Shown: positions 46,285 to 57,156, counted from the stretch's first letter. The stretch is 64,000 nt of DNA from Hydrogenophaga sp. BPS33 (GCF_009859475.1 NZ_CP044549.1:682001-746000), one strand, 5' to 3'. Notes: generated by a model from the letters alone, not told the origin. Numbers and translations: made by a program.

Positions 46285-47778
46285 TCAGGACGCCACCGTT
46301 TGCCGCACCGCGCGTTCCCAGTGCGCCATCTTTTCGGCCGCGTGCTCGCGCGACAGCGTGGGGTGGAAGGTGCGCTCGGCGCGCCATTGCCGCGACAGCT
46401 CGTCCAGCCCGCTGTACACACCGCTGTGCAGGCCGGCCAGATAGGCCGCACCGAGCGCGGTGGTTTCGATGACTGCGGGCCGGACCACCGGAATGCCGAG
46501 CAGGTCGGCCTGGATCTGCATCAGCAGGTCGTTCGAGCAGGCGCCGCCGTCCACCCGCAATTCGCTCACGGGCACACCGCCCGCGGCCACGGCATCACGG
46601 GCCATGGCGTCGAGCAGGGCCGCGCTTTGAAATGCAATGCTCTCCAGCGCCGCACGCGCAATGTGCGCGATGGTGCTGCCGCGCGTGAGGCCGGTGATGC
46701 TGCCGCGTGCATCCGGCTGCCAGTAGGGCGCGCCCAGACCGGTGAAGGCCGGGACCAGCATCACACCACCGGCATCGGGCACGCTCTCGGCCAGGGCCTG
46801 TACCTCGCTGCTCGACGGAATCGCGTGCAGACCGTCGCGCAACCACTGCACCACCGCGCCGCCGATGAACACACTGCCTTCCAGCGCGTACTGTGCGGCG
46901 CCTGCCGGTTGCGCGGTGGCGGTGGTGATCAGACCGTTCTGGCTGGTCTGGAAGCGTTCGCCGGTGTGCATCAGCAGAAAGCAACCCGTGCCGTAGGTGT
47001 TCTTGGCCATGCCCGCGGTGAAGCAGGCCTGGCCAAAGAGGGCGCTCTGCTGGTCGCCGGCCACGCCTGCGATCTCCAACGGCGCGCCCAACCACTCGGT
47101 TTTCATGCGGCCGAAATGCGTGCTCGATGGCAGCGCCTCGGGCAGCAGGCTCGAGGGAATGTGCAGGAGGTCGAGCAGTTCGCTGTCCCAGGCGCGCGTG
47201 CGCACGTTGAACAAGAGGGTGCGCGAGGCATTGCTCATGTCGGTCACGTGCCGCTCGCCGCCCGTGAGTTGCCAGATCAGCCAGCTGTCGACCGTGCCAA
47301 AAGCCAGCTCGCCGCGCTCGGCCTGCGCGCGAGCGCCCGGGACGTTGTCCAGGATCCAGCGCAGTTTGGTACCGGAGAAATAGGCGTCGATGCGCAAGCC
47401 GGTCTTCTGCAACAGGGTATGGCCGCTGCCTTGCTCGCGCAGCTCGGCGCAGATCGCCTCGGTGCGGCGGTCTTGCCAGACGATCGCGTTGTGTACCGGC
47501 TCGCCCGTCTTGCGGTTCCACACCACGGTGGTCTCGCGCTGGTTGGTGATGCCCACGGCATGGATCTGGTCGGCCCGCAGCTTTGCCCGTTTCAGCGCCT
47601 CGCGTGCCGTCTCCAGTTGCGACTGCCAGATCTCGCGCGGATCGTGTTCCACCCAGCCGGGCTGCGGATAGATCTGGCGGATTTCGCGCTGCGCCATGCT
47701 GACCACACGGCCCTGGCGGTCGAACACGATGCTGCGCGAGCTGGACGTGCCCTGGTCCAGGGCGAGTAGATAGGTCAT
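46285..47778 (-). CDS. glpK: Glycerol kinase
   Basis: This 497-residue FGGY-family kinase phosphorylates glycerol to glycerol-3-phosphate. It opens with [20 protein letters not shown] and has [32 protein letters not shown] and the substrate loop [13 protein letters not shown]. The ATPase fold closes with [17 protein letters not shown] and [15 protein letters not shown]. The ATG at 47778 starts the conserved part. It is divergent from glpD across 130 bp, so both are probably controlled together by a glycerol-3-phosphate repressor encoded elsewhere. No glpF is nearby. Confidence 0.95.
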   Translation of the reverse strand: MTYLLALDQGTSSSRSIVFDRQGRVVSMAQREIRQIYPQPGWVEHDPREIWQSQLETAREALKRAKLRADQIHAVGITNQRETTVVWNRKTGEPVHNAIVWQDRRTEAICAELREQGSGHTLLQKTGLRIDAYFSGTKLRWILDNVPGARAQAERGELAFGTVDSWLIWQLTGGERHVTDMSNASRTLLFNVRTRAWDSELLDLLHIPSSLLPEALPSSTHFGRMKTEWLGAPLEIAGVAGDQQSALFGQACFTAGMAKNTYGTGCFLLMHTGERFQTSQNGLITTATAQPAGAAQYALEGSVFIGGAVVQWLRDGLHAIPSSSEVQALAESVPDAGGVMLVPAFTGLGAPYWQPDARGSITGLTRGSTIAHIARAALESIAFQSAALLDAMARDAVAAGGVPVSELRVDGGACSNDLLMQIQADLLGIPVVRPAVIETTALGAAYLAGLHSGVYSGLDELSRQWRAERTFHPTLSREHAAEKMAHWERAVRQTVAS

Positions 47779-47908
47779 GGCAGTTTCGGAGTTGCGATGG
47801 TTGAACACGGGCGCGAGCAGACAACTTAATCGAAAAACGGGCGGCCATTCGACCTTCGCATGGAAGAATGGCAAAGTCCATCGACCTGACGCGGCCAAGC
47901 CTTCCCCT
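47779..47908. promoter_or_regulatory. Divergent glpK-glpD promoter region
   Basis: This 130-bp spacer between the two glycerol genes has the inverted repeat CCATTC (47845-47850) and GAATGG (47866-47871) around 15 bases, possibly a DeoR/GlpR-type operator. No clear -35/-10 pair and no strong ribosome site before glpD were seen. Confidence 0.35.
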
Positions 47909-49498
47909 ATGAAACGAGATGAGCTGATCGAATCGTTGCTCCAGCACGGCGTGTACGACCTTGCTGTGATCGGAGGTGGCGCCACCGGCCTTGGCGTGGC
48001 GCTCGATGCAGCGCTGCGCGGCTTCTCTGTGGCGCTGCTGGAGTCGCACGACTTCGCCAGTGGCACCTCGTCGCGTTCCACCAAACTGCTGCACGGCGGC
48101 GTGCGCTATCTCGCGCAGGGCAATCTGGCGCTGGTGCGCGAAGCCCTGGCCGAGCGCGCCACCGTGCTGCGCATCGCCCCGCACCTGGCGCAGCCCCTGC
48201 CCTTCGTCATGCCGTCCTACCGCTGGTGGCAGACCCCGTTCTACGGCCTTGGCCTCAAGCTGTACGACCTGCTGGCCGGCCGTGCGGGCCTGGGGCGCAC
48301 CGAGTTTCTCGGCCGTGAACAGACGCTGCAGGCGCTGCCCGGCGTCCGGCCCAGCGGCTTGCGCGGTGGTGTCAAGTATTGGGACGGCCAGTTCGACGAT
48401 GCCCGCTTGGCACTCGCGCTCGCCCGCAGCGCAGAAGCGGCCGGTGCCCGTGTGTTGAACTACGCAGAAGTCACGGCCGTGCAGCAACGCTCTGGTGGCG
48501 ACACCGCGCTCTCCACGATGGACGTGACCGACCGGCGCGGCGGCGCGCCGTTCCAGCTGCAGGCCCGTTGCGTGGTCAACGCCACCGGCGTCTGGGTGGA
48601 CGCCTTGCGCGACCGCACCCAGCCGGCGGCCAACCCGGGGGCTGCCTCGTGCATGGTGAGCCCCAGCCAGGGCGTGCATGTGGTGGTGGATCGCGACTTC
48701 CTGTCCGGCGGGCACGCTCTTTTGGTGCCCAAAACCCGGGACGGCAGGGTGCTGTTTGCCGTGCCCTGGCTGGGCAAGCTCGTGCTCGGCACCACCGACA
48801 CCCCGCGCGGCGACCTGCCGCGCGAGCCCGATGCCTTCGCTGAAGAGTTGGAATTCATTCTTGGCGAAGCCAGCCAGGTGCTCAGCCGCCCGGTGCGCAG
48901 CGAAGACATTCGCAGTCTCTGGGTGGGCCTGCGCCCGCTGGTGGCCGCGCCCGAAGCGGCCGAGGGCGGCACCAAGGTGTTGTCGCGCGAACACACCGTC
49001 GTGGTCGACGGCAATGGCCTGGTCACCGTTACCGGCGGCAAATGGACCACCTACCGTGCCATGGCCGAAGACGTGCTGGAGCGCTGTTTTGCACATCGAC
49101 TGCTGCCACCCCGCGCCGGCGGCCAGAGCGCTCGCCATGTGTTGCTCGGCGCCGAAGCCACGAGCAGTCCGGTCACGCCGCTGTATGCGGCGCCCGGGAT
49201 TCATTTGTATGGCGCGGAGGGGCCGCAGGTGCTGGCCTGCCCAGGGCGCGACGTGGTTCTGGGGGGCGGCTTGACCGAAGCGATGGTGCGATACGCCGCC
49301 CGATTCGAGTACGCCCAGACCGTCGAAGATGTATTGGCAAGGCGCTGGCGCTTGCTGTTTCTGGACGCCGCCGAAGCCGCCCGCATGGCACCTCAGGTGG
49401 CCTCCATCCTCGTGGAGGAGCTGGGTGCGGACCCCGAACTGGCGCCATTCCAGAGGCTGTGCGCCCGATATTTGCCGGTAGCGGCAGCGGTCAGTTGA
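47909..49498 (+). CDS. glpD: Aerobic glycerol-3-phosphate dehydrogenase
   Basis: This 529-residue membrane-associated flavoprotein oxidises glycerol-3-phosphate to dihydroxyacetone phosphate and gives electrons to quinone. The FAD motif is [20 protein letters not shown], followed by [40 protein letters not shown] and a late [17 protein letters not shown]. The start is ATG 47909 ([14 protein letters not shown]), although no good Shine-Dalgarno precedes it. The end of the gene carries the -35 element of the ribosomal-protein promoter. Confidence 0.95.
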   Translation: MKRDELIESLLQHGVYDLAVIGGGATGLGVALDAALRGFSVALLESHDFASGTSSRSTKLLHGGVRYLAQGNLALVREALAERATVLRIAPHLAQPLPFVMPSYRWWQTPFYGLGLKLYDLLAGRAGLGRTEFLGREQTLQALPGVRPSGLRGGVKYWDGQFDDARLALALARSAEAAGARVLNYAEVTAVQQRSGGDTALSTMDVTDRRGGAPFQLQARCVVNATGVWVDALRDRTQPAANPGAASCMVSPSQGVHVVVDRDFLSGGHALLVPKTRDGRVLFAVPWLGKLVLGTTDTPRGDLPREPDAFAEELEFILGEASQVLSRPVRSEDIRSLWVGLRPLVAAPEAAEGGTKVLSREHTVVVDGNGLVTVTGGKWTTYRAMAEDVLERCFAHRLLPPRAGGQSARHVLLGAEATSSPVTPLYAAPGIHLYGAEGPQVLACPGRDVVLGGGLTEAMVRYAARFEYAQTVEDVLARRWRLLFLDAAEAARMAPQVASILVEELGADPELAPFQRLCARYLPVAAAVS

Positions 49499-49523
49499 CT
49501 GGTTCCAGGACTCATGCCATAAT
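49495..49523 (+). promoter_or_regulatory. Sigma-70-like promoter of the spc ribosomal-protein operon
   Basis: TTGACT (49495-49500) and CATAAT (49518-49523) are separated by exactly 17 bp, five and five matches to consensus. The -35 overlaps the stop codon of glpD. Transcription would start about 49530, giving a leader of about 145 nt before rplN. Confidence 0.65.
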
Positions 49524-49672
49524 TCGCGGCTTCGCTTGAAAAGGCGGAGAGCTATCTGCCCACCGAAGCGGATGGGCCGGGTGCAATGCCTGGCGCATCT
49601 TCAACGACGGGCCCAAGACTGATCACTCCCAGCCGTGGTGGCTGGTGGGATTCAAGTTGGGACTTAAATCAA
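49524..49672 (+). promoter_or_regulatory. Structured 5' leader of the rplN operon
   Basis: The untranslated leader contains short complementary arms such as GCCCA/TGGGC around 49558-49578 and CAGCC/GGCTG around 49630-49645, so it can fold. Ribosomal-protein leaders are often bound by one of the encoded proteins to shut off translation, but no known leader class was recognised. A good Shine-Dalgarno before rplN is not obvious. Confidence 0.3.
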
Positions 49673-50041
49673 ATGATTCAAACGCAATCTCGACTCGATG
49701 TTGCTGACAACACGGGTGCGAAGTCCGTGATGTGCATCAAGGTGCTCGGCGGCTCCAAGCGTCGTTACGCCAGTGTGGGCGACGTCATCAAAGTCAGCAT
49801 CAAGGAAGCAGCGCCCCGTGGCCGCGTCAAAAAAGGCGAGGTTTACAACGCTGTGGTGGTTCGCACCGCCAAGGGCATCCGTCGTCAGGACGGCGCTCTC
49901 ATCAAATTCGATGGCAACGCAGCCGTGTTGCTTAACGCCAAGCTGGAGCCCATCGGCACCCGCATCTTCGGACCGGTCACGCGCGAACTGCGCACCGAGA
50001 AGTTCATGAAGATCGTGTCGCTGGCGCCCGAGGTTCTCTGA
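49673..50041 (+). CDS. rplN: 50S ribosomal protein L14
   Basis: L14, 122 residues, full length: [20 protein letters not shown] at the start and the signature [20 protein letters not shown]. It binds 23S rRNA at the subunit interface. It is the first gene of the cluster here. In E. coli rpsQ and the S10 operon come just before, but here glpD does, so the S10 operon must be elsewhere. ATG 49673 is chosen because an upstream in-frame ATG lies in the leader. Confidence 0.97.
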   Translation: MIQTQSRLDVADNTGAKSVMCIKVLGGSKRRYASVGDVIKVSIKEAAPRGRVKKGEVYNAVVVRTAKGIRRQDGALIKFDGNAAVLLNAKLEPIGTRIFGPVTRELRTEKFMKIVSLAPEVL

Positions 50042-50050
50042 GGAATCATC

Positions 50051-50371
50051 ATGAACAAGATTCGTAGTGGCGATGAAGTCATCGTGATTGCCGGTCGCGA
50101 CAAGGGCAAGCGTGGCAAGGTGCTGCAGCGCAGCGACGACAGCCGTTTGCTTGTCGAAGGCGTGAACCTCGTGAAGAAGCATGCCAAGCCGAACCCCATG
50201 AAGGGCATCACCGGGGGCATCATCGAAAAGACCATGCCCATCCACCAGTCCAACATCGCCATTTTCAATGGCGCCACTGGCAAGGCGGATCGTGTGGGCA
50301 TCAAGCTCCTGGCCGACGGCAAAAAAGTGCGCGTCTTCAAGTCCAGCGGCGAAGAAATCAAGGTGGCATGA
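50051..50371 (+). CDS. rplX: 50S ribosomal protein L24
   Basis: L24, 106 residues, an assembly-initiating protein of the large subunit. It contains the KOW motif [20 protein letters not shown] at residues 6-25 and [14 protein letters not shown]. It follows rplN after 9 bases and nearly touches rplE. Confidence 0.97.
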   Translation: MNKIRSGDEVIVIAGRDKGKRGKVLQRSDDSRLLVEGVNLVKKHAKPNPMKGITGGIIEKTMPIHQSNIAIFNGATGKADRVGIKLLADGKKVRVFKSSGEEIKVA

Positions 50372-50373
50372 CC

Positions 50374-50913
50374 ATGGCACGTTTTCAAGAAGTTTTCCGC
50401 GACACCATTGCCCCGGATCTCATGAAGAAGTTCGGCTACAAGTCGACGATGGAGGTGCCGCGCATCACCAAGATCACGCTCAACATGGGTGTGAGCGAAG
50501 CGGTTGCCGACAAGAAGGTCATGGATAACGCCGTGGGCGACCTGACCAAGATTGCTGGCCAGAAGCCGGTGGTGACCAAGGCGCGCAAGGCTATTGCGGG
50601 CTTCAAGATCCGCGAGCAGCAAGCCATTGGCTGCATGGTGACGCTGCGTGGCGCGCGCATGTACGAATTCCTGGATCGTTTCGTTACCGTGGCTTTGCCG
50701 CGGGTTCGTGACTTCCGCGGTATTTCTGGTCGCTCGTTTGATGGCCGTGGCAACTACAACGTCGGCGTCAAAGAGCAGATCATCTTCCCTGAGATCGAGT
50801 ACGACAAGGTCGATGCCTTGCGCGGTCTCAATATCAGCATCACGACGACCGCCAAGAACGATGAAGAGTGCAAGGCTCTTCTGGCCGGTTTCCGTTTCCC
50901 GTTCAAGAACTGA
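50374..50913 (+). CDS. rplE: 50S ribosomal protein L5
   Basis: L5 binds 5S rRNA and the P-site tRNA region. From ATG 50374 the protein is 179 residues, the same length as E. coli L5. An alternative ATG at 50368 overlaps the rplX stop (ATGA) and would add two residues; AAGGTGG serves either. Signatures are [36 protein letters not shown] and [17 protein letters not shown]. Confidence 0.96.
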   Translation: MARFQEVFRDTIAPDLMKKFGYKSTMEVPRITKITLNMGVSEAVADKKVMDNAVGDLTKIAGQKPVVTKARKAIAGFKIREQQAIGCMVTLRGARMYEFLDRFVTVALPRVRDFRGISGRSFDGRGNYNVGVKEQIIFPEIEYDKVDALRGLNISITTTAKNDEECKALLAGFRFPFKN

Positions 50914-50921
50914 GGTGGCGC

Positions 50922-51227
50922 GTGGCTAAACAAGCACTACTCCAACGTGAACTCAAGCGCGAGAAACTCGCTGCCAAGTTCGCCAAGAAATACACCGAAC
51001 TCAAGGCAACGTCCAGCGACGCCAAGAAGAGTGACGAAGAGCGCGATGCAGCCCGCTTGGCGCTGCAGAAACTGCCCCGCAACGCGAATCCGACCCGTCA
51101 GCGCAACCGCTGCGAAATTACCGGCCGTCCGCGTGGCACCTTTGCCCACTTCGGCCTGGCCCGTGCCAAGGTTCGTGAAATGGCGTTTGCCGGTGAAATC
51201 CCCGGTGTCACCAAAGCCAGCTGGTAA
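50922..51227 (+). CDS. rpsN: 30S ribosomal protein S14
   Basis: S14, 101 residues, starts at GTG 50922 ([20 protein letters not shown]) with GAGGTGG just upstream; this gives the normal length. The zinc-free long form is shown by the absence of the CxxC pairs of the short form. The signature [20 protein letters not shown] is present. It lies in the head of the small subunit. Confidence 0.97.
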   Translation: MAKQALLQRELKREKLAAKFAKKYTELKATSSDAKKSDEERDAARLALQKLPRNANPTRQRNRCEITGRPRGTFAHFGLARAKVREMAFAGEIPGVTKASW

Positions 51228-51245
51228 GCATTAGGAGAACCACAA

Positions 51246-51641
51246 ATGAGCATGAGTGATCCTATTGCCGACATGTTGACCCGCATCCGCAATGCGCAAA
51301 TGGTCGAGAAGGCCAGCGTGACGATGCCGGCGTCCAAGGTCAAGGCCGCGATTGCCCAAGTCCTGAAGGACGAGGGCTATATCGACGGATTCCAGGTCAA
51401 GAGCACCGATGGCAAAAACGAGCTTGAAATCGCTCTCAAGTACTACGCTGGTCGCCCTGTGATCGAGCGCATCGAGCGCGTGAGCCGTCCCGGCCTGCGC
51501 GTTTACCGTGGTCGCAACGCCATTCCTCAGGTCCAGAACGGCCTGGGCGTGGCCATTGTCACCACGCCGCAAGGCGTGATGACCGACCGCAAGGCGCGCG
51601 CTACGGGTGTCGGTGGCGAAGTCCTGTGTTACGTCGCCTGA
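51246..51641 (+). CDS. rpsH: 30S ribosomal protein S8
   Basis: S8, 131 residues: [20 protein letters not shown] at the start and the C-terminal signature [13 protein letters not shown]. It binds helix 21 of 16S rRNA and, in E. coli, represses the spc operon by binding near rplE. TTAGGAGAACC precedes the ATG. Confidence 0.97.
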   Translation: MSMSDPIADMLTRIRNAQMVEKASVTMPASKVKAAIAQVLKDEGYIDGFQVKSTDGKNELEIALKYYAGRPVIERIERVSRPGLRVYRGRNAIPQVQNGLGVAIVTTPQGVMTDRKARATGVGGEVLCYVA

Positions 51642-51663
51642 TGCGGGCATTGAGGAGAAATTA

Positions 51664-52197
51664 ATGTCACGTATTGGAAAACTGCCGGTCACTGTCCCCG
51701 CTGGGGTGGATGTGTCGGTCAAGGACAGCCAGATTCATGTCAAAGGCTCCCTGGGTGCTTTGGCCTTGACGCTCAACGCGTTGGTCAAGGTCGAGAACAA
51801 GTCTGGCACGCTGACCTTCGCTCCGGTGGACGAATCGCGTGAAGCCAATGCCATGTCCGGCACCATGCGCCAATTGGTGAGCAATATGGTCAACGGTGTG
51901 AGCAAGGGCTTCGAGAAGAAGCTGACGCTGTTGGGTGTGGGTTACAAGGCCCAAGCCCAAGGTACCAAGCTCAATCTGACCGTTGGCTACTCCCATCCCG
52001 TGGTGATGGACATGCCTGCAGGCATCAAGGTGGAAACCCCGACGCCGACCGAAATCCTGATCAAGGGTTCCGATCGCCAGCGCGTGGGCCAGATTGCTTC
52101 CGAGGTGCGAGCCGTTCGCCCTCCCGAGCCTTACAAGGGCAAGGGCATCCGCTATGTGGATGAGAAGGTCGTGATCAAGGAAACCAAGAAGAAATAA
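51664..52197 (+). CDS. rplF: 50S ribosomal protein L6
   Basis: L6, 177 residues, starting [19 protein letters not shown] at ATG 51664 with GAGGAG upstream. The C-terminal signature [14 protein letters not shown] is intact. It sits near the factor-binding site of the large subunit. Confidence 0.97.
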   Translation: MSRIGKLPVTVPAGVDVSVKDSQIHVKGSLGALALTLNALVKVENKSGTLTFAPVDESREANAMSGTMRQLVSNMVNGVSKGFEKKLTLLGVGYKAQAQGTKLNLTVGYSHPVVMDMPAGIKVETPTPTEILIKGSDRQRVGQIASEVRAVRPPEPYKGKGIRYVDEKVVIKETKKK

Positions 52198-52208
52198 GGA
52201 CCAGGATC

Positions 52209-52574
52209 ATGTTGACCAAAAAAGAGCAACGTCTCCGCCGCGCCCGCCAAACGCGCATCCGCATTGCACAGCAAGGCGCCGTGCGCCTGAGCGTGAACCG
52301 CACCAACCTGCACATCTACGCCAGCGTCATTTCCGACGATGGCAGCCGTGTGCTGGCTGCTGCCTCTACCGCCGAAGCCGAAGTGCGTGCCCAGATCGGT
52401 GGCGCTGGCAAGGGTGGCAACGCCGCTGCCGCAGCGCTGGTGGGCAAGCGCATCGCCGAAAAGGCGAAGGCTGCCGGCATCGAAAAGGTGGCGTTTGACC
52501 GTTCCGGTTTTGCCTACCATGGCCGGGTGAAAGCCCTAGCAGATGCGGCTCGTGAAGCCGGCCTGCAGTTCTGA
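52209..52574 (+). CDS. rplR: 50S ribosomal protein L18
   Basis: L18, 121 residues: [20 protein letters not shown] is the basic rRNA-binding N-terminus, and [20 protein letters not shown] the conserved end. It binds 5S rRNA together with L5. Overall length is normal. Confidence 0.97.
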   Translation: MLTKKEQRLRRARQTRIRIAQQGAVRLSVNRTNLHIYASVISDDGSRVLAAASTAEAEVRAQIGGAGKGGNAAAAALVGKRIAEKAKAAGIEKVAFDRSGFAYHGRVKALADAAREAGLQF

Positions 52575-52592
52575 TCAAACGGAATACACAAA

Positions 52593-53111
52593 ATGGCTAA
52601 ATTTACGGCAAACATCAACAAAGAAGCGAACGAAGACGGTCTGCGCGAAAAAATGATCGCGATCAACCGCGTGACCAAGGTGGTCAAAGGTGGTCGCATC
52701 CTCGGTTTCGCAGCACTGACCGTTGTCGGCGATGGCGATGGCCGCGTGGGCATGGGCAAGGGCAAGGCGCGTGAAGTGCCGGTGGCCGTCCAGAAAGCCA
52801 TGGAACAAGCTCGTCGCAACATGATCAAGGTGTCGCTCAAGAACGGTTCCCTGCACCACAGCGTGCATGGTGAACACGGCGCTTCCAACGTCATGATGCT
52901 GCCGGCCTCCAAGGGTACCGGCATCATTGCCGGCGGCCCGATGCGTGCAGTGTTCGAAGTGTTGGGCATTACTGATGTTGTGGCGAAGAGCCATGGTTCG
53001 AGCAATCCCTACAACCTGGTGCGCGCCACACTGGACGCACTGAAGAACTCGACGACCCCTGCCGATGTGGCTGCCAAACGTGGCAAGTCCGTCGAAGAAA
53101 TCCTGGGTTGA
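52593..53111 (+). CDS. rpsE: 30S ribosomal protein S5
   Basis: S5, 172 residues, with dsRNA-binding signature [20 protein letters not shown] and the second domain [20 protein letters not shown]. It acts at the mRNA entry site and in decoding accuracy. The frame is followed closely by rpmD; an rpmD start overlapping the rpsE stop is possible but not preferred. Confidence 0.97.
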   Translation: MAKFTANINKEANEDGLREKMIAINRVTKVVKGGRILGFAALTVVGDGDGRVGMGKGKAREVPVAVQKAMEQARRNMIKVSLKNGSLHHSVHGEHGASNVMMLPASKGTGIIAGGPMRAVFEVLGITDVVAKSHGSSNPYNLVRATLDALKNSTTPADVAAKRGKSVEEILG

Positions 53112-53122
53112 TGGGAGCGATC

Positions 53123-53305
53123 ATGACCACTCAAAACACCGTCAAGGTCCAATTGGTGCGTAGCCCCATTGGCACCAAACAATCTCACCGCGACACCGTT
53201 CGTGGCCTGGGCCTGCGCAAGCTCAACAGCGTCAGCGAGTTGCAGGACACGCCGGCTGTGCGCGGCATGATCAACAAGATCAGCTATCTGGTCAAAATCG
53301 TCTGA
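53123..53305 (+). CDS. rpmD: 50S ribosomal protein L30
   Basis: L30, 60 residues from ATG 53123 ([20 protein letters not shown]), with GGGAG eight bases upstream. An ATG at 53108 would overlap rpsE but lengthen the protein past the family norm. [20 protein letters not shown] is the conserved core. Confidence 0.95.
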   Translation: MTTQNTVKVQLVRSPIGTKQSHRDTVRGLGLRKLNSVSELQDTPAVRGMINKISYLVKIV

Positions 53306-53320
53306 TCGGAGTCAGTGAAC

Positions 53321-53755
53321 ATGGAACTCAATACCATCAAGCCGGGCGCGGGCGCCAAGCATGCCAAGCGCCGTGTCGGCCGCGGCATCGGTTCGGGCCT
53401 GGGTAAAACCGCGGGTCGCGGCCACAAGGGCCAGAAATCCCGCTCGGGCGGTTACCACAAGGTTGGTTTCGAAGGCGGCCAAATGCCGCTGCAGCGCCGT
53501 CTGCCCAAGCGGGGATTCAAGTCAGCGCAGCTGCAATTCAACGCCGAAGTCACCCTGGGCGACCTCAATGCGCTCGACGTGAGCGAAGTCGATGTTCTTG
53601 TGCTCAAGCAAGCCGGTCTGGTGTCCCAGTTGGCAAAGCGCGTCAAGGTCATCAAGACGGGTGAGATCACGCGCGCCGTGACCCTCAAGGACATCGCGGC
53701 CACGGCTGGTGCCAAGCAGGCCATTGAGGCAGCTGGCGGTTCGCTGGCAGCCTGA
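53321..53755 (+). CDS. rplO: 50S ribosomal protein L15
   Basis: L15, 144 residues from ATG 53321 ([20 protein letters not shown]). A GTG two codons earlier is in frame but the ATG fits the family. The glycine- and arginine-rich N-terminal extension [19 protein letters not shown] threads into 23S rRNA. The C-terminal globular part is complete. Confidence 0.96.
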   Translation: MELNTIKPGAGAKHAKRRVGRGIGSGLGKTAGRGHKGQKSRSGGYHKVGFEGGQMPLQRRLPKRGFKSAQLQFNAEVTLGDLNALDVSEVDVLVLKQAGLVSQLAKRVKVIKTGEITRAVTLKDIAATAGAKQAIEAAGGSLAA

Positions 53756-53778
53756 TCGGAATCGAACGGAAGTCTCCT

Positions 53779-55092
53779 GTGGCAACTGGATCTGCGCCCC
53801 TGGCCAAAACCGGAAAGTTCGGCGATCTCCGTCGTCGGCTGGTGTTCCTGTTGTTGGCGCTCGTGGTTTACCGCATCGGGGCACACATTCCCGTGCCCGG
53901 GATCGACCCCGCGCAACTGGCACAACTGTTCCAGGGTCAGCAGGGCGGCATTCTGAGTTTGTTCAACATGTTCTCGGGTGGCGCGCTTTCGCGATTCACC
54001 GTGTTCGCGTTGGGCATCATGCCGTACATCTCTGCTTCGATCATCATGCAGCTCATGACTTACGTGGTCCCCACGTTTGAGCAACTGAAGAAAGAAGGCG
54101 AAGCCGGCCGCCGCAAGATCACGCAGTACACGCGCTATGGCACGTTGGCACTGGCTATCTTTCAAGCCATGGGCATTGCCTTGGCGTTGGAAGGTCAGGC
54201 GGGCTTGGTGATTGATCCGGGTATGGGGTTTCGTCTCACAGCCGTGGTCAGCCTCGTGGCAGGCACGATGTTCCTGATGTGGCTGGGTGAGCAGATCACC
54301 GAACGTGGTCTGGGTAACGGCATCTCGATTCTGATCTTTGCAGGTATTGCAGCTGGCTTGCCGAGTGCCATTGGTGGTCTCCTTGAACTGGTGCGCACCG
54401 GTGCCATGAATATTCTGGTGTCGATCTTCATCATCGCGCTGGTGATCCTGGTCACCTACTTCGTGGTGTTCGTGGAGCGCGGCCAGCGCAAGATCTTGGT
54501 CAACTACGCACGGCGTCAGGTGGGCAACAAGGTGTATGGCGGTCAATCGTCGCACTTGCCGCTCAAGCTGAACATGGCAGGGGTGATTCCGCCGATCTTC
54601 GCGTCGTCCATCATCCTGCTGCCCACCACGGTAGTGAGCTGGGTGAGTACCGGGGACTCGACACGCTGGCTACGTGACATCGCGTCTGCCTTGTCGCCTG
54701 GGCAGCCAATCTACGTGGCGTTGTATGCCGCCGCCATTGTCTTTTTCTGCTTCTTCTATACCGCGCTCGTGTTCAACAGCCGTGAGACGGCCGATAACCT
54801 GAAGAAGAGTGGTGCGTTCATTCCCGGAATCCGCCCTGGTGATCAGACCGCCCGCTACATCGACAAGATCTTGCTGAGGCTGACGCTGGCCGGTGCCATT
54901 TACATCACCGCCGTGTGTTTGTTGCCCGAGTTCCTGATCCTGAAGTACAACGTGCCGTTCTATTTCGGCGGCACCTCACTGCTGATCATCGTGGTGGTCA
55001 CCATGGACTTCATGGCCCAGGTTCAGAACTACATGATGTCGCAGCAATACGAATCGCTGCTCAAGAAGGCTAATTTCAAAACCTCCCCTTGA
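53779..55092 (+). CDS. secY: Protein translocase subunit SecY
   Basis: SecY, 437 residues with ten membrane helices, forms the protein-conducting channel. It starts at GTG 53779. Conserved features are the plug and TM2 region ([20 protein letters not shown]), [20 protein letters not shown] and the C-terminal FLKYN-like loop. It stands between rplO and infA as in other betaproteobacteria. Confidence 0.97.
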   Translation: MATGSAPLAKTGKFGDLRRRLVFLLLALVVYRIGAHIPVPGIDPAQLAQLFQGQQGGILSLFNMFSGGALSRFTVFALGIMPYISASIIMQLMTYVVPTFEQLKKEGEAGRRKITQYTRYGTLALAIFQAMGIALALEGQAGLVIDPGMGFRLTAVVSLVAGTMFLMWLGEQITERGLGNGISILIFAGIAAGLPSAIGGLLELVRTGAMNILVSIFIIALVILVTYFVVFVERGQRKILVNYARRQVGNKVYGGQSSHLPLKLNMAGVIPPIFASSIILLPTTVVSWVSTGDSTRWLRDIASALSPGQPIYVALYAAAIVFFCFFYTALVFNSRETADNLKKSGAFIPGIRPGDQTARYIDKILLRLTLAGAIYITAVCLLPEFLILKYNVPFYFGGTSLLIIVVVTMDFMAQVQNYMMSQQYESLLKKANFKTSP

Positions 55093-55102
55093 ACTTCGTT
55101 TT

Positions 55103-55321
55103 ATGGCCAAGGACGACGTGATCGAGATGCAGGGGGAGGTGGTCGAAAACCTTCCCAACGCAACCTTCAGGGTCAAGCTCGAAAACGGTCATGTGGTGTT
55201 GGGACATATCAGCGGCAAGATGAGGATGCATTACATCCGGATCTTGCCCGGCGACAAGGTCAAAGTAGAGCTCACGCCTTACGACCTGACCCGGGCGCGA
55301 ATCGTGTTCCGCTCGAAGTGA
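55103..55321 (+). CDS. infA: Translation initiation factor IF-1
   Basis: IF-1, 72 residues, a single S1/OB fold: [20 protein letters not shown], then [20 protein letters not shown] and a C-terminal [16 protein letters not shown]. It binds the A site during initiation. Located between secY and rpmJ. Confidence 0.97.
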   Translation: MAKDDVIEMQGEVVENLPNATFRVKLENGHVVLGHISGKMRMHYIRILPGDKVKVELTPYDLTRARIVFRSK

Positions 55322-55365
55322 ATGGACAGTTGTTGACAGTTTTTTGGAATATCTAGGAGAAGAGT

Positions 55366-55479
55366 ATGAGAGTTTCGGCTTCGGTCAAGAAAATGTGCCG
55401 CAACTGCAAAGTCATCAAGCGGCATGGTGTGGTGCGTGTTATCTGCACCGACCCGCGTCACAAACAGCGTCAAGGCTGA
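55366..55479 (+). CDS. rpmJ: 50S ribosomal protein L36
   Basis: A 37-codon frame ([20 protein letters not shown], then a Cys and His near the end, PRHKQRQG) encodes L36 of the zinc-binding type: Cys11, Cys14, Cys27 and His32 are the ligands. CTAGGAGAAG lies six bases before the ATG. It is too short for most length cut-offs and is easily missed. Confidence 0.96.
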   Translation: MRVSASVKKMCRNCKVIKRHGVVRVICTDPRHKQRQG

Positions 55480-55502
55480 TTGGTTAGTTAAGAGGATCCA
55501 AC

Positions 55503-55868
55503 ATGGCTCGTATTGCAGGCATCAACATTCCGCCGCACAAGCACGCCGAAATCGGCTTGACGGCAATCTTTGGCATTGGTCGCACCCGCGCTCGCAAGAT
55601 CTGCGAAGCCTGCGGCATCGACTATGCGAAGAAGATCAAGGATCTGAGCGACGCGGAACTCGAGAAAGTGCGCGACCAGGTCGGCACGTTCACGATCGAG
55701 GGTGACTTGCGCCGTGAAACCACCATGAACATCAAGCGCTTGATGGACATTGGTTGCTACCGTGGCTTCCGCCACCGTCGTGGTCTGCCGCTGCGTGGTC
55801 AGCGCACCAAGACCAACGCCCGTACGCGCAAGGGTCCCCGCAAGGCTGCCCAGTCGCTGAAAAAATAA
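55503..55868 (+). CDS. rpsM: 30S ribosomal protein S13
   Basis: S13, 121 residues: [20 protein letters not shown] and the C-terminal signature [20 protein letters not shown]. It lies in the head of the 30S and contacts P-site tRNA and L5. GAGGATCCAAC precedes the ATG. First gene of the alpha operon order rpsM-rpsK-rpsD-rpoA-rplQ. Confidence 0.97.
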   Translation: MARIAGINIPPHKHAEIGLTAIFGIGRTRARKICEACGIDYAKKIKDLSDAELEKVRDQVGTFTIEGDLRRETTMNIKRLMDIGCYRGFRHRRGLPLRGQRTKTNARTRKGPRKAAQSLKK

Positions 55869-55886
55869 ACGGTTAGAAGGACCCTC

Positions 55887-56291
55887 ATGGCCAAGTCTCC
55901 CTCCAGCAGCGCAGCTGCCCGCGTCCGCAAGAAAGTCCGCAAGAACGTTGCCGATGGTATTGCGCACGTGCACGCGTCGTTCAACAACACCATCATCACC
56001 ATCACCGATCGCCAGGGCAACGCACTGTCGTGGGCTTCGTCAGGTGGCCAGGGCTTCAAGGGCTCGCGCAAATCCACGCCTTTTGCTGCCCAGGTTGCAT
56101 CTGAAGTGGCTGGCCGCGCCGCCATTGAGCAAGGCATCAAGAACCTGGACGTTGAGATCAAGGGTCCCGGTCCCGGCCGCGAGTCTTCGGTGCGAGCGCT
56201 GGGTGCCCTTGGCATCCGGATCAACTCGATTTCCGACGTGACGCCCGTGCCGCACAACGGCTGCCGTCCGCAGAAACGCCGTCGCATCTGA
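55887..56291 (+). CDS. rpsK: 30S ribosomal protein S11
   Basis: S11, 134 residues, with [20 protein letters not shown] and the signature [13 protein letters not shown] segment [20 protein letters not shown], and C-terminal [13 protein letters not shown]. It forms part of the platform near the Shine-Dalgarno helix. A hairpin with T run follows before rpsD. Confidence 0.97.
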   Translation: MAKSPSSSAAARVRKKVRKNVADGIAHVHASFNNTIITITDRQGNALSWASSGGQGFKGSRKSTPFAAQVASEVAGRAAIEQGIKNLDVEIKGPGPGRESSVRALGALGIRINSISDVTPVPHNGCRPQKRRRI

Positions 56292-56333
56292 TCTGCTGCC
56301 GCACGCGCGGTAGAATCGAAAGCTTTTTTGAGA

Positions 56334-56363
56334 GCCACCGCGGTCACCTGCGGTGGCATTTTT
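56334..56363 (+). terminator. Terminator-like hairpin between rpsK and rpsD
   Basis: An 8-bp perfect stem, GCCACCGC (56334-56341) and GCGGTGGC (56350-56357), is followed by ATTTTT. It lies in the middle of the alpha operon, 77 bases before the rpsD start. It may attenuate transcription or shape the leader to which S4, the operon repressor in E. coli, could bind. Confidence 0.55.
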
Positions 56364-56439
56364 GCTAAGCCCACCGCCATCCTCTTTGAAGGACGGCTCC
56401 CACAACATCAGGTTGTGGCAGTGAAACAAGGAAACCAAA

Positions 56440-57063
56440 GTGGCACGTTACCTCGGCCCCAAGGCCAAACTCTCCCGCCGTGAAGGCTCCGACCTGTTGC
56501 TCAAGAGCGCTCGCCGCTCTATCAGCGACAAGGCCAAATTTGATTCCAAGCCTGGTCAGCACGGCCGGACTTCGGGTCAGCGTACCTCTGACTTTGGCGT
56601 GCAGTTGCGCGAAAAGCAAAAGGTCAAGCGCACCTACGGCGTGTTGGAGCGCCAGTTCCGTCGCTATTTCGCCGAAGCCGATCGCCGTCGTGGCAACACT
56701 GGCGCGAACCTGCTGTTCCTGTTGGAAGCGCGCCTGGACAATGTGGTGTTCCGTATGGGTTTCGCGTCCACCCGTGCCGAGGCCCGTCAGATCGTGTCGC
56801 ACAAGGCGATTCTGGTGAACGGCAAGGCCGTCAACATCCCGTCCTATTCGGTGAAGGCCGGTGACGTGATCGCCGTGCGCGAAAAGTCCAAGAAGCAAGG
56901 CCGCGTGATTGAAGCGCTCGAATTGGCCAAGCAAATTGGCTTTCCTGCTTGGGTCGACGTGTCCGCCGACAAGGTCGAAGGCGTGTTCAAGAAGTCACCC
57001 GATCGCGATGAGTTCGGCTCGGACATCAACGAATCGCTGATCGTCGAGTTGTATTCCCGTTAA
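56440..57063 (+). CDS. rpsD: 30S ribosomal protein S4
   Basis: S4, 207 residues, starts at GTG 56440 ([18 protein letters not shown]), with AAGGAAACC upstream. The S4 RNA-binding domain is near residues 95-155 ([40 protein letters not shown]). S4 nucleates 30S assembly and in E. coli represses the alpha operon. The N-terminus lacks the four-cysteine zinc site of some homologues. Confidence 0.97.
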   Translation: MARYLGPKAKLSRREGSDLLLKSARRSISDKAKFDSKPGQHGRTSGQRTSDFGVQLREKQKVKRTYGVLERQFRRYFAEADRRRGNTGANLLFLLEARLDNVVFRMGFASTRAEARQIVSHKAILVNGKAVNIPSYSVKAGDVIAVREKSKKQGRVIEALELAKQIGFPAWVDVSADKVEGVFKKSPDRDEFGSDINESLIVELYSR

Positions 57064-57156
57064 TTTCGTTCCCGGCCTGCACCTTGGCGGTGTGGTCGGG
57101 CCATGCTCCGTCTGCCTTATCGGTGTAACGAGCCGAGGGTACTGAAGGAAGTTTGA

